Assembly (NCBI GenBank): GCA_015501595.1
Contig: JADNRX010000204.1
Span: forward strand, 1-64,000
Source: Hymenopellis radicata
Taxonomy: Eukaryota > Basidiomycota > Agaricomycetes > Agaricales > Physalacriaceae
DNA: 64,000 nucleotides
Direction of reading: 5' to 3'
Shown here: positions 32,567 through 43,052 of the stretch, one piece after another
Layout of the letters: every line of letters begins with the position of its first letter
Position numbering within the stretch: position 1 is the stretch's first letter
Made by a program: the position numbers and the translations under genes
The notes under the pieces: generated by a model
The model's database searches: none
Told to the model about the DNA's origin: nothing
The model's input: the letters and a program-made list of their open reading frames with translations, nothing else

Positions 32567-34013
32567 ATGGGAAACTGCGCGTCCCAGGCAGACAAGGACG
32601 AAAAAGCTCGCTCGGATCTCATAGACAAGCAGCTCGAAGATGACAGCAAGAAGTTCAAGAAGGAATGCAAGATCTTACTGCTTGGTGCGTCTTTCACCTG
32701 CCGCGTCGGGGGAACCGTTGCTTACCGTCGGCGCCACAATCAGGCTCTGGCGAGTCGGGCAAGTCGACCATCGTCAAGCAGATGAAGATTATACACCAGG
32801 GCGGCTTTACCCCACCCGAGCTGGAATCGTACCGCGGCACCGTGTATAAGAATGTACTCGAATCCGCCCAGGCAATAGTTCAGGCGATGAGGAAAATTGG
32901 TGTAGATTGCGCCAACTACTCCAACCGGGTAAGTCGCCTACTACATCCATTATTTTCGCGATCTGACTTTGACTGTCAGGTCCTGGCCGAACAAATACTG
33001 GACTACCGACTAGACGACTCTACTGCATTCACCCTCTCCCCCGAAATTGCAGACGCCATACATCAACTGTGGCAGGATCCCATTATTCCCGTCATGATGG
33101 ACGAGCATTCCAGCGACTTTTATCTGATGGACAGTGCTTCATAGTGCGTCCATTGTCAATCATCCTTTCACATATCCTTACCCTAGTTGTCCAGTTTCTT
33201 CACCGAAGTCCTACGAATAGGCTCCCCCGGCTACCAACCGACGGAGACTGATGTCCTTCGAGCACGAGCCAAGACGACTGGAATCACCGAAACGAGGTTT
33301 ACCATGGGTCAACTGCAGTGTGTACATCCTTTTCCGCACATCCGCGCTAGTTTGACAGTCTTCCAGAATACACATGTTCGACGTTGGCGGGCAACGGTCC
33401 GAGCGGCGGAAATGGATACATTGTTTTGAAAGCGTCACGAGTATAATATTTTGCACTGCGCTAAGCGAGTATGATCAGGTCCTTCTCGAGGAGCGAAACC
33501 AGGTAAGGCGATTCTTCTTTCACGCATTCGCGCCTGGCTGATCAACTTGACAGAACCGCATGGCAGAGTCCCTTGTTCTTTTTGAGAGTGTGATCAACTC
33601 GCGGTGGTTCCTGCGGACGTCGATAATATTGTTCCTGAATAAAATCGATGTCTTCAAGAACAAAGTACCAAAGGTAAGCAGCATCCTTTGGTCTTGGAGG
33701 ATGGGAGTGTTGACAACAACGCGCTCTTTACAGGTACCGCTGGAACGATACTTCCCTGAGTACACTGGTGGCAATGATATCAACAAGGCGGCCAAGTATA
33801 TATTATGGCGATTTATGCAGGCGAATCGAGCACGGCTCAGTGTATATCCGCAGTGAGTAGTTTTGTCTCCGTAAGCGCCGAACAGCTACTGACAGTGGTG
33901 GCGTTTGTAACAGTCTAACACAGGCAACTGACACGACCAACGTGCGCCTCGTTTTTGCCGCCGTAAAGGAGACAATATTACAGAACGCACTGAAGGACTC
34001 AGGGATCCTATGA
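32567..34013 (+). CDS. Heterotrimeric G-protein alpha subunit
   Basis: Complete seven- or eight-exon gene of about 350 residues. Features in order: MGNCAS (Gly2 N-myristoylation and Cys4 palmitoylation signals), P-loop [18 protein letters not shown] split by an intron at 32686-32750, helical domain, switch [15 protein letters not shown] (Arg of the GTPase arginine finger and Thr), switch [19 protein letters not shown] (catalytic Gln), NKID guanine-specificity motif, TQAT...TTNVRLVF in place of the TCAT loop, and an end KDSGIL. The residue four from the end is Ser, not the Cys that pertussis toxin modifies, and the tail differs from the CGxx end of Gi-type subunits. It transmits pheromone or nutrient receptor signals at the plasma membrane. 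Introns also lie near 32929-32978, 33144-33191, 33319-33365 and 33675-33734. No lesions seen. Confidence 0.92.
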
Positions 34014-35054
34014 TTGACTTGCATCTCGTCATCTCCTCTATATCGTCTCTACCTCCGCCGTCTTGTCGCCTATATCTATCGCTATCGCACGCCGCACATG
34101 CTATCTATTATTTTCCTCCTACAATCATAGGACATCTTTGTTTAATATCTTTCTTCAATGTATTACTTAGTATGTACGTAGGTTGCTCAAACGGAAGTCT
34201 TTCTTGTTGGTCTGTAAAATATGAATTTCGCGTCATTAATTCGATCGCTTGGGGCGAGGCCATGCGTTTGAGTTTGACCATGATTGACAGCTTCGTCCCC
34301 GCTGACTGTGCACGTTTACCAATGCCGTGAAGAGGAGGCAGGCTCAAGGTATAGCAGGACATCGACGACGTCGCATTCGCGCGATACCGAAATCAGTGCT
34401 CAGCGAAGCACTGGGTTTGTGATTGACTGGTGGCGCTGTATCCGTAGCCAAACATCAAACTCCTCGTTTGGAGCCTGGAAACATGACTGGTTTCTCTTCG
34501 TACGCCACATCCGAAACGTAGCTGCCAGACGAAGGATCAACTCGGAGAGGGATGTGTTCTCTCTTGGACTGTCGCGGAGGAGATTGGGGCGGTTTTACGC
34601 GTAGTGTTCCGTTTGTGGTAGATGGACAGTGGATGCTCAGGTGTAGAGTGGTTCCGCGAGTTAGCTTTGCGTTGTCTGAAGGAGAAGCCGTCAGAGCTGC
34701 TCTGAGTTGTTGGCCGCTGATGAGTTCTAGATTCTGACAACTAATGGTCTTGTCCTTTACCGCTTCAGACATAATTCAACAGTGTAAACTTACTTGACGA
34801 GGAATGGCGCAACTGTCAGGTTGACACATTCCTCTTCTTCGCTGGTAGTAGATACGGGCGGCGTTGCGATAGTAAGCAAGACCTCCACCATCAAACCTTT
34901 CATTCACAACAAATTGTCATGAACAGTCTACTACCGGCGAGGCTTGCCTGGAGATTTTGAGAACACATCAGTATCCCCTAACGAATGCGAACTCCCATAC
35001 TTCAGATCCCCGTGTCCGTGAACACATCCAGGCTGCTGGACGGGAATCTGGACA
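34014..35054. other. Mostly intergenic; weak minus-strand frame 34455-34772
   Basis: A 105-codon minus frame starting MSEAVKDKTISCQNLELISG has acceptable composition up to about residue 60 (LHLSIHCPSTTNGTLR) and could be a small gene or first exon. I found no supporting motif or clear continuation, so I leave it unassigned. Confidence 0.3.
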
Positions 35055-35258
35055 TTACTCCGGGGCGGGCGGTCCATCCTCCGGGCAGCGTTCCGCACAA
35101 CGGTAAGGGAGGGATTCAGAAATGTTGGTACGAGAGAGCACCTCCTTGAGATCCTCGCGGGAAATTAGCGTAGAGTCCATCAGGGTGGCAAGAAACAGGA
35201 ACAGGAAAAGAACGAGGAAATCCATGTATATACGCGCAACAGGCATCGCGAACATCAC
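35055..35258 (-). CDS. Possible small secreted or membrane-anchored peptide
   Basis: 67 codons: MMFAMPVARIYMDFLVLFLF continuing LFLATLMDS, then a polar Cys-containing end (YRCAERCPEDGPPAPE). The N-terminal 30 residues have the look of a signal peptide or single membrane helix. No homology known to me, no neighbours in an obvious unit. Confidence 0.3.
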   Translation of the reverse strand: MMFAMPVARIYMDFLVLFLFLFLATLMDSTLISREDLKEVLSRTNISESLPYRCAERCPEDGPPAPE

Positions 35259-35848
35259 ATCCAGCTTAGTGTCTGGTGATCCTACTTCGAAGAAGCGACG
35301 ATCTTACCGAGGTATTCGATGAGGCCTACATCTTTCCGCCGCGGTTTGGCTTTAGGACGTCCGCGGCGGCGGCGGCTTCGTCGCGGTCCTTCTCGGCAAC
35401 GCCCGACCCTGTTGGATCAGGTCATCATACTACCCAATCGTTCACAAATTGACGCGTCACATACGCGTTATCTTCGCGCCAGCCTTATTACACGAACGCG
35501 GCATGATGCCGGTAGATGGGAGTGTGTCGCAGGAGAAACAAAATCGCACGGACGAGTTTGGGCAGATGAGAAAGGCGGACGTAGATATGGACGTGGTGCT
35601 GCCTGTGACCGATGCTAACTGGCTAAAGCCCGTGTCGTCCACGTCCACCCAATTGGACCCGTGTTTACGCCACTCAAAGGACGCGACACGCCGCTGTACA
35701 CCCGCCGAGTTCACCGCTTTCACCCTTGTGGTCCCGACAGCCCGTCGCGCGGTGGCCGGAGACGCCGGAGCCTGAGGACGAAGCGAGAATGTTGTTTGCA
35801 GGTAAAGCAAAGGGGAAGAGAAACAAGCAGACCGTTCAAATCTGCGTG

Positions 35849-36108
35849 ATGATTCCACGGTTGAGCAAAGCAGAGAGGAAGGCGTATCTGACGGCCATAT
35901 TCGCCTCTACGTCCTCCTCTGAACCACTCAATTCACCCTGTGATCGCTGCATAGCAGGGGGCGCGCCATGTACGTGGAGGACTGCAATGCAGCAAAGGCG
36001 CCCAAGAAACGGGGACGGCACACAAAACCCTGTGATCGCTGTATCAAAAAAAGAAGAGGCTGCATTGTCGATACATCATCTGCACCGGCGCATTGCGACG
36101 TCGATTAG
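35849..36108 (+). pseudogene. Small double Cys-cluster protein (CDRC-type), frameshifted
   Basis: The gene starts MIPRLSKAERKAYLTAIFAS and reaches SPCDRCIAGGAPC. Near 35976 one base must be skipped to continue as YVEDCNAAKAPKKRG and KPCDRCIKKRRGCIVD to the stop at 36106. Two CxxCxxxxxxC clusters 30 residues apart resemble the half-clusters of Zn2Cys6 proteins. Short two-cluster proteins of this kind are widespread in Agaricomycetes with no established function. Whether the shift is real is open. Confidence 0.5.
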
Positions 36109-36127
36109 TATGAGCTTGATGTGGACG

Positions 36128-36894
36128 CTACAGCAGAGCTGTGTAGTGATCCTGGCACGCGGGGGCCTGTGGAAAATGCACTGACGATATCAAAGCCAAA
36201 TACGACACCGACAAGTAGACCGGTACGGCACAAGAAGCGGTGAAAGATCGCCTGCTCAGGGAGAAGTATCTACGTCTGGCGGTGGTTTGTGTGCTGATCC
36301 GCCAAAGAAACGTGTTCAATGTTATATTGATGATCCTCGGCCGTTGTGTTTGCGAATTTTTCGGACTCCAAGGAAAGACTTGGAGTCTTACTCGTGTATG
36401 ATCCATGCCTACGCAATCCATGAGCAACTTCGGCCAGCCAGAAGCAGTGCGAAGAATGTACCCTGACTCCAACAGCCACACTTGAGCCACACCATGGCAC
36501 ACACAGCCGAAAACGCCAACTGCTGCGGCCATAACACCGACATAAATGAACCATTTGTCCGTGAGGTGATAGATGCTGAAGACAGTACTGTTTTTGAGTT
36601 CCTCCCATCCGGACGAGTGGTGGGTTACACGCACCGCGTGGTCATGAAGTTGTGAATTAGGATAGCAGCCAAGGCTCCACTGATTAGCGTGAGAGAATAC
36701 GGCCATGGCGCACTGATAGCGGAAGTCGTGACAAAGAATTCTAGATGACGAACTGACGAGGCTGTCCGCATTATCATGATGATAGTCGTTACTTCTACGC
36801 GAAAGCTCAGATTTAAACAGCGCCAATAACCGGAGAGGAAACACACCCGTAGAAGCCACGTCATATAGATCTGTCTATAAGCTCTCACCGTCAT
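36128..36894 (-). pseudogene. Fragment of a multi-pass membrane protein gene
   Basis: Minus strand. Hydrophobic segments WLLRVCFLSGYW, SVRHLEFFVTTSAISAPWPY/SLTLISGALAAILIHNF and, after what may be an intron ending near 36583, WFIYVGVMAAAVGVFGCVCH. They occur in two alternating frames, so a single intact reading frame is not available. The pattern recalls the fungal-specific multi-pass membrane families that abound in Agaricomycetes, but I cannot name the family. Part of it is repeated, more decayed, at 6265-6560. Confidence 0.4.
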
Positions 36895-37637
36895 GCTGAC
36901 TCACTACAAGCACGCAACTGAATGCACAGTGTCATTAATGAAAAGGACGATGACTGTCGTGCTACCAAAGTTTTTAATGAACGGCATATGACTATGAAGC
37001 GTAGACGCACCGAATCCACCACGAATCCTTCCTCCAAAAGTTCTCTGCCAGTGATCGATTGGTATGGTGCGGTGGAGTATACAGCGTGGATATGCACCTG
37101 AGAAGAAGTCTACAATTGGAGTCAGCCTACTCTTGCGGGAAACGTGCGAGCAGGCTCACAGACCAAACTGATTACCAATGATCCATAGAGGTAGGTGTCG
37201 ACGTAAGTATCATAACGCCACGATCATCAATACATGCATCCCGAAAAGTAAGCACATCGTACACGTTTGCCCGAGTTTACCCAATCGGCGCACGTCGAAT
37301 GTTCAGTGTTCGATGAGGCTTGAGAGGAGCTACGCTGTCCCGAAATCTCGCGCTTGTCACCGATGCCCAAGGGTCATTTCCAACCTGGCGTGGCATCACA
37401 GGGCAATGCATTTGACAATCGATGTCCAGGAGGAATCGATGTTGTCAATACTGCCGAATCTATCATGTTGGAATCGTCGAAGAATGCGGAGAGGTACTGT
37501 TAAACATGATCAAAAGTGGCCACGGGGATGAAGAATTTACCTTCAACGAAGCGGCGCTGACCCATGGTTTCGTGACGACGAGCACAAAGTCGTGCGGAGT
37601 ACAAATTATAGGTTTATGGCTGGTATACAAAGCATGT
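36895..37637. other. Intergenic, weak plus-strand frame 37422-37646
   Basis: A plus frame with VEECGEVLLNMIKSGHGDEE and FTFNEAALTHGF around 37465-37570 has mild coding character but no start, partner exons or motif I can confirm. Confidence 0.3.
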
Positions 37638-39338
37638 CTAAACTAGATCTTCTGCGGTTTTTTCCTTGCGAGAGAAAAGGGACCTGGGAGACGGGATGTG
37701 GATGCTGGAGAAGACGATGGAGAAAAACAGGAAGGCGATGCAAACAAAACAGGACCATGCGATGGCGGGCACGAATCCAAAGTGGGAGAAGATACTAACG
37801 ATACAGTTGATGACGACAACGCAGATGCCCCAGAGATGCAATGCGGAAGGTAGCGAATAAGTTAATGCTACAAGCAGGAATTGGTTCTTGTTGGATTGTA
37901 CAGATTGAATGTGTTCGTGCTGCAGAGACGAGTTAGGATTGGATTGATCCTCCAGTAAGTAGAACGTACAGCTGCGCCAGACTGGCAATTTTCCAATGGT
38001 CGATAGTACCTGATGAGGAGAGATGATGCTGTGGCGCTACCCGTGAAAAGCAGAAGCGACGTCATGGTGAGGACTGAGGATCCAGGTGCAAAAACAAATA
38101 TGCCGTGGAGTCTGTACGATTTGATTAGTTTTTGGCGCAAGTCATTGATTCAAAAGAACGAACAGGAATGAGAGCGATGTCTATAAAGAAGTTGAGCACC
38201 CAATAGCACATAAGGAGGGCGGGTTCACATACGTAGATGAAAGACTCTTTCCATTCTTGGAGACAAGTAGATATGAATGTGCGCCAGGCGTGGCCGTACA
38301 CCGTTTGATCGATGAATAGTAAGTCGAGTTCCTCCGAGTAACGACGGGCCATCCCAAGAGAGAGAACTGACACTACACGAGTAGTGAAGCGGCTCGGTTG
38401 AGCTAATTCTGGCGAGACTCTATCTCGCGTCAATCGGACGTGTTGCTCGCCGTAGTGGGTTTCGAATCGCTGATTGCCTGCGGGACGCTAAGTATTCGCC
38501 GAACAGTCGAGGCCAGATCTGCTTACAGATCTGCGTTTGCAAGCGCGCTACAAGGACGTTAGCTGGTTCACTGACATCAGAAGCAAGGCACTAACCAACT
38601 AGACACGTCTGATAACCGTCTGAGGGATAATCTGCAAGCAAAGATGAGGTACTGAACGCTGAAGGGTGACGCGATACTCACCTCGGGCTACCCGTAACAG
38701 CTGAACAAATTTCTCACAGTCCTCCTTCGAATAATAGAAAGTCGAACCAGACGAAGTCAGTTGATCTTCAAGCATGGTCAGCACGTCCTCCATTTAGTCA
38801 ATGGGTACTCACCAAGTAATCCATGATTGAATATACAGATAAGGTCATCGATGCATTGCCTAGGAAGACCATTCATGTGCATCGGGAAGAACTCTACATG
38901 TGTCCAGTACATGGATTGTAGCGCCATCTCTGAAAGCCACAATTGGTAAGGTTCTTCAAGGACTTGAGATTGTAACAAACCGAGATGCGATGACGACACT
39001 GCAGCGGCCAGGCCGAACTCGCAGATATCCACGCTGCCGATCCAAAACTGAGAACGTAAATTGTGGTCGACAATGTAGTAGTCGCAGTCGTTTCCATAGA
39101 TGCCAACATAGAGCTCCCAAGAATCGGACCAGCGCATGTCCTTCTCCACAAGTTCATTCTCGATGTGTTTCGTCCAATAATCCACCTTCTGCTTAATTTC
39201 CGGATCATAGACATCGCTATCGGTAGTAACGCGCAAGGAAGTGTCCCGCACGAAGTACGGCTGCCCTTCAGGTTGAACGTAGGCAGTCCACTTGGGTGGC
39301 AGATAGCGGGGTGCGCCACTAGCGGTGATGTTAATCAT
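37638..39338 (-). CDS. WW-like, multi-pass membrane protein (copy A)
   Basis: Spliced minus-strand gene. It starts MINITASGAPRYLPPKWTAY at 39338 and has a WW-like segment (PPKWTAYVQPEGQPYFVRD), the family block YYIVDHNLRSQFWI, and the block MALQSMYWTHVEFFPMHMN (family pattern: aromatic-x-H-x-E-F-F-P). The helical part follows (EDCEKFVQLLRVAR), then after introns RFETHYGEQHVRLTRDRV and FIDQTVYGHAWRTFISTC with QEWKESFIYV. Several hydrophobic stretches follow (MTSLLLFTGSATASSLLIRY; YSLPSALHLWGICVVVINCI; AIAWSCFVCIAFLFFSIVFS). It is homologous to the gene at 43053-46209 and to a large, unnamed Agaricomycete family. WW-type modules bind proline-rich ligands; here that is inference because the second Trp is replaced by Phe. 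Exon limits between 38590 and 38440 and around 38100-38200 are uncertain. Confidence 0.6.
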
Positions 39339-39799
39339 TGAGCGGTTAGCAACTTCAACAAAACGAACTTGGAATCCAATGAATCGTTTAACGAGGGAGG
39401 TGAGACCGTGCTGAAAGACGGCGTCCTGGAGGAGTTCAACGCCGTGACACAGTACAATTTGTCTTCAACTTACGGAAATGTAAAGTTCCTGTCATAACGA
39501 CCGGTTTCTCTAGAGGTAATGGGCCGCAGAGTTCCTGGCATGAGATCTCCTAAGGTGCTATCAGAGGAGGAGGAAGCTGCAAAGTGTTTGTCGAAGGAGA
39601 AAGTGGGGTCCATCGCTGGGGATAAAAGAATGGATGGCATGGCATGGCTTTAAGTATGGAAGACGGCCTTAACGGCCAATTGACGGCCCTATGTGTGTGC
39701 GTGGGGGCAATGCCCCTAAACAAGTACAGCAACAGGCGTAGCTGCATCATGGATCACTGCCATCACGGAACCAGGAATTCCTAGACCGAACTGCCACCA
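39339..39799. other. Intergenic, promoter side of WW-like copy A
   Basis: No gene recognised. Short GC-rich direct repeats GACGGCC/AACGGCC near 39660-39690. Confidence 0.4.
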
Positions 39800-39929
39800 G
39801 TGACCAGGCACCGCCTTAGCTTAGTAGGCTTCAGGAAAGCGAAAAAGCCGCACGCTGCGCACGTACAAAGGTCACAGTGGGCTTACCTTTTACGGGACTG
39901 CTTTTTCCGGACGACTGCCTTTTCCGGAC

Positions 39930-40464
39930 GAGGCATTGTACCGGATCATGACGAAGCACCCAGACGCGAAGATGATGGACAGATGGCGCGCACAATTGAC
40001 GCCAGAGGATTATCGACTTATCTTCAACCACCACCAGACGCCCTCCATAAGCGCCCGATAGTAGCTGCGAAATGAGCTCGACAGAGACCAAGTAACCCTG
40101 TCCTTCATTGGCCATTGTCTTCGCAATACTTACGCGCATTTTCAGGGAAGCGCCCATTGACAAAGAGCCTGTGCTAACACAGGAAGAGGAGAAGAAAGAG
40201 GAATCGGCGGTTCCTACCGCTAAGCCAACCGAAGAAGCTGTCAAAGAACCCGTCCCCGACGATCAAGGCGCCCAGGACGCGCCCGGCGAAGAAGATCCCG
40301 ATGGTCTGTTCCCGCCTGCCCCTCCGTAAGCGCCGATCGTCATCTTGTCTTATACCTTGAAATAATACTGATAAAATGCAGGGGTCAACTTCCCAGAGGA
40401 CGTGTCAACACCCCTACCTCTGGTGGCAGTGGAGGGCATGGCAAACCAAAGCCAAAATAATCTT
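39930..40464 (+). pseudogene. Fragmentary small protein gene, acidic/proline tail
   Basis: From about 39925 a strong coding stretch (PFPDEALYRIMTKHPDAKMM, RWRAQLTPEDYRLIFN) ends in SISAR-stop. After an apparent intron (about 40061-40146) comes REAPIDKEPVLTQEEEKKEE with a Pro/Asp/Glu-rich run. A second intron ending near 40380 leads to QLPRGRVNTPTSGGSGGHGK and a PKPK-stop at 40462-40464. At the first junction the spliced codon would be TAG, and no ATG is in phase upstream. The gene appears 5'-truncated and broken, or uses splice sites I cannot identify. Family unknown. Confidence 0.4.
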
Positions 40465-41215
40465 TGCCTTCAACTCAATCTCAAGTTTCCGATAAAGCTC
40501 CAATATGTCTTCCTGTAGAAAATTATTCAACGTGTGTCCTATTCCCGCTCCTAGGATCGTAAACGCCAGGAAAATTTCTGATGATCTCCCGAGACTAACG
40601 AAAGAATAGTTTCCATCACCACAGAGACCGAGGGACACGTCCAGTGCTGATACTAATTTATCGTACATTCGGTGAGGAGAATCATTTGTTGGGTGTCACA
40701 GCTAAAGTGTATGTTTGAAGTTTACTTCCGAACAGAAAATTTTAAGCGCGCTTGTGCATCTTGATAGATCTGCATGGTCTATTCATGGGCGCAACTTCGT
40801 CGCTGTTAATGCCCAAGCTGTGGCTATGGTTCCTAGTATGTTCATCTTACCACGGCTGTCCTAGGAATCTGTCACCGCATGTTGCTGTCGGTATTTTCAT
40901 TTCAATCTGGTTTTTTTTGCCTGGCCGCTCTGCAGTGTTACGTTCTCGGTCAACAAGTGCCGCACGATGGATCTGAGTGATGCCTCTTCCGCCAACTGCA
41001 CAGAACGAGTGCGCTGCTGGAGCCTTCTTGTCAATCCGTACCTATGCTCGAACAACCAACGCACCGACAGCTAACTGAGCCTGTAGCTGTCTCAGCTGTG
41101 CCTACACCTATGGTGGCATACTTAAGCGGCGACGCTTAACAGTTCTCTGCCCAAACCTCTCCCATCCACGACTACTACTACTACTTACCACCACTACCAC
41201 TTGACTCCCTTCAGC
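40465..41215. other. Intergenic with a trinucleotide-type microsatellite
   Basis: No gene seen. A CTA/CCA repeat tract at about 41170-41205 lies just before the small repeat protein. Confidence 0.45.
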
Positions 41216-41776
41216 ATGACCTCAGAGTCCGAGCTCCTGACTTTGTGTGGCGGACCAGGAGTTCGTCAAGTTGCTCGGGCATCAAATCTAGTGAGTCGAT
41301 TACCGTCTATTATCCGTCGCGAAATCTGACGCAGTGATGGCGCTCAGTGCATTCATTGCCGAAAGACTTGAAAACCCCAACGGTCAGTGAACTGCTAATA
41401 CTCCAACCTTCGCTCACAATTTGACTATAGGTCTGAGTCGTCTGACTCGTACGAGCTCCCCGATGACTTCCTTTATATGTGACTCAACAACAAAATTCTC
41501 AGACTCACTCCCGCGGCCCAGCGGAAAGACCAGCCAAACTTCGTCGACGGCAAAAGCCCAAAGAACACAGGCGCTCCCAAGGAATCCTCCAAGAGCAATG
41601 TCAATGCGGGAGGCCAGACTACAAGCAATTCCGGGACCAGTAGAGGACCTCCTGCTGCTCCGCAGCCAGTCAATGCGGGAGGCAAGACTACAAGCAATTC
41701 CGGGACCAACAGTAGTAGAGGAACTCCTGCTGCTCCGCAGCCACCTCCACGCCGCCCCAGGCCCGCGGAACAGTAG
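41216..41776 (+). CDS. Small protein with a 23-residue tandem repeat
   Basis: The start MTSESELLTLCGGPGVRQVA is followed by a short exon encoding ALSAFIAERLENPNG and a last exon ending in two tandem copies of a 23-residue unit (NAGGQTTSNSGTSRGPPAAP / NAGGKTTSNSGT..SRGTPAAP), then PPPRRPRPAEQ-stop. The repeats begin at 41600 and 41669 (69 bp period; the second has six extra bases). Splice junctions around 41290-41340 and 41497-41520 are not fully resolved. Low-complexity, Ser/Thr/Gly/Pro-rich and probably disordered; function unknown. Confidence 0.4.
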
Positions 41777-43052
41777 CTTCACTCGTCTCCAAGTAAGTGT
41801 GGCCTTGAGCAAATTCATGATATTGATTTAATTTCTAGTTTTTCTGTTTTTCGTTTATGAACACTACTATACCGTGACACCATGATTAATAACATTCGCC
41901 GCGTTCAATCACAAGGCCTAGTCTCAAATGCGATCCCTACTGCACCTATCATGCAGTGAAATTTTCTGCACTGAGGCAGGTTCAAAACCTTCCCGCGACG
42001 AGAAAAAAATAAGCGCGTGTCCCTGTGTCTTGCTCACTGTCGATACAGTCACTGACAGCATGGTTATTGTCATTGATGACCATGCCGATGATACAGTGCC
42101 GTTGTATCTTTACCGCGCCTTGAAACAGCTAAGTGATCTGTCATTTCTTGTCGCTGTAGATCATCGCGAGCCTTCTAGCTGTCTGCTTAGACATCGATAC
42201 ATGGCGAACTCTTTACGCTCTTACATTCAAGCATATGCGCTACAGATCACATATTAAACTCGTTTCTTGCGTTTCACGCTACCTATATGAAGAGACAGCA
42301 TACAGACTTCAATGCTCTAAGAGTCAGGCTACACCACCGGATTCGACATCATCCTAGAGCTGTCCTAGGAGCCTAGTACTGTGCAGAAATCGAGCGGTGT
42401 TGCAACTCGGAGTCAGTTCGGCCACGGATTCAGATCTCAGATCCGGATCCGTGAAGGATCCAAGTCGAACATGCCCAAAATCCGCTTCCTGTCAACCTTC
42501 ATCTGGAGAACGAAAGAGTTCTTCAAATGTGCAGGCATCGAGATCTAGTCAGTCATGCTCGTGCTCGAGATCTACACGAAGTTACTCACCGCGTATTTCA
42601 GCGCATTCATCACGCATCAAGCACCAGAGAATCTCAAAAGGTCAGTAGTACATGCCTATTGTGATTTCCCCTCTTCAACTGACTGATGTCTCGGGAATAG
42701 AGCAGAACCGTAGGCCACTTCCTTCTTCTGCGTGTTATAGTTGACTCGCCCATAATCAGTTTTGCTCACCGTGCTCCTGCCGAGCCTGGTTTCTAGACCG
42801 ACCGGTACGGAGCGGTACGGGCCCCCAGGGCTGAAACTTCCAGCGGTCGTGCTCGACCTCGCCCTTTGAATGCGATCGATGTCAAAGTCTACTCTCGGTA
42901 TAGTGGTCGGTTCGTTCTTTCTCCGACTTCTCGACTTTCAATATTCATGATATACATCCCAGTCCCTTCCCATCGGAATATGCAACAAGTACTTTACTCA
43001 GGGTCCCGAATACGGTGCTACACTGTACAAAGATGACTATCGATACAAAATG
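41777..43052. other. Intergenic, no gene supported
   Basis: Two plus-strand frames (41928-42257 and 42397-42648) are open but have no recognisable content. The second is Ser/Arg-rich with many GATC/CGAGATC words and may be a chance frame. A repeated motif GACCGACCGGTACGGAGCGG lies near 42797-42816. Confidence 0.35.

Noticed and set aside
39831..40244. Minus-strand frame of 137 codons
   Set aside because: It covers plus-strand segments with better coding character (PFPDEALYRIMTKHPD; EEKKEESAVP) and looks like their antisense.
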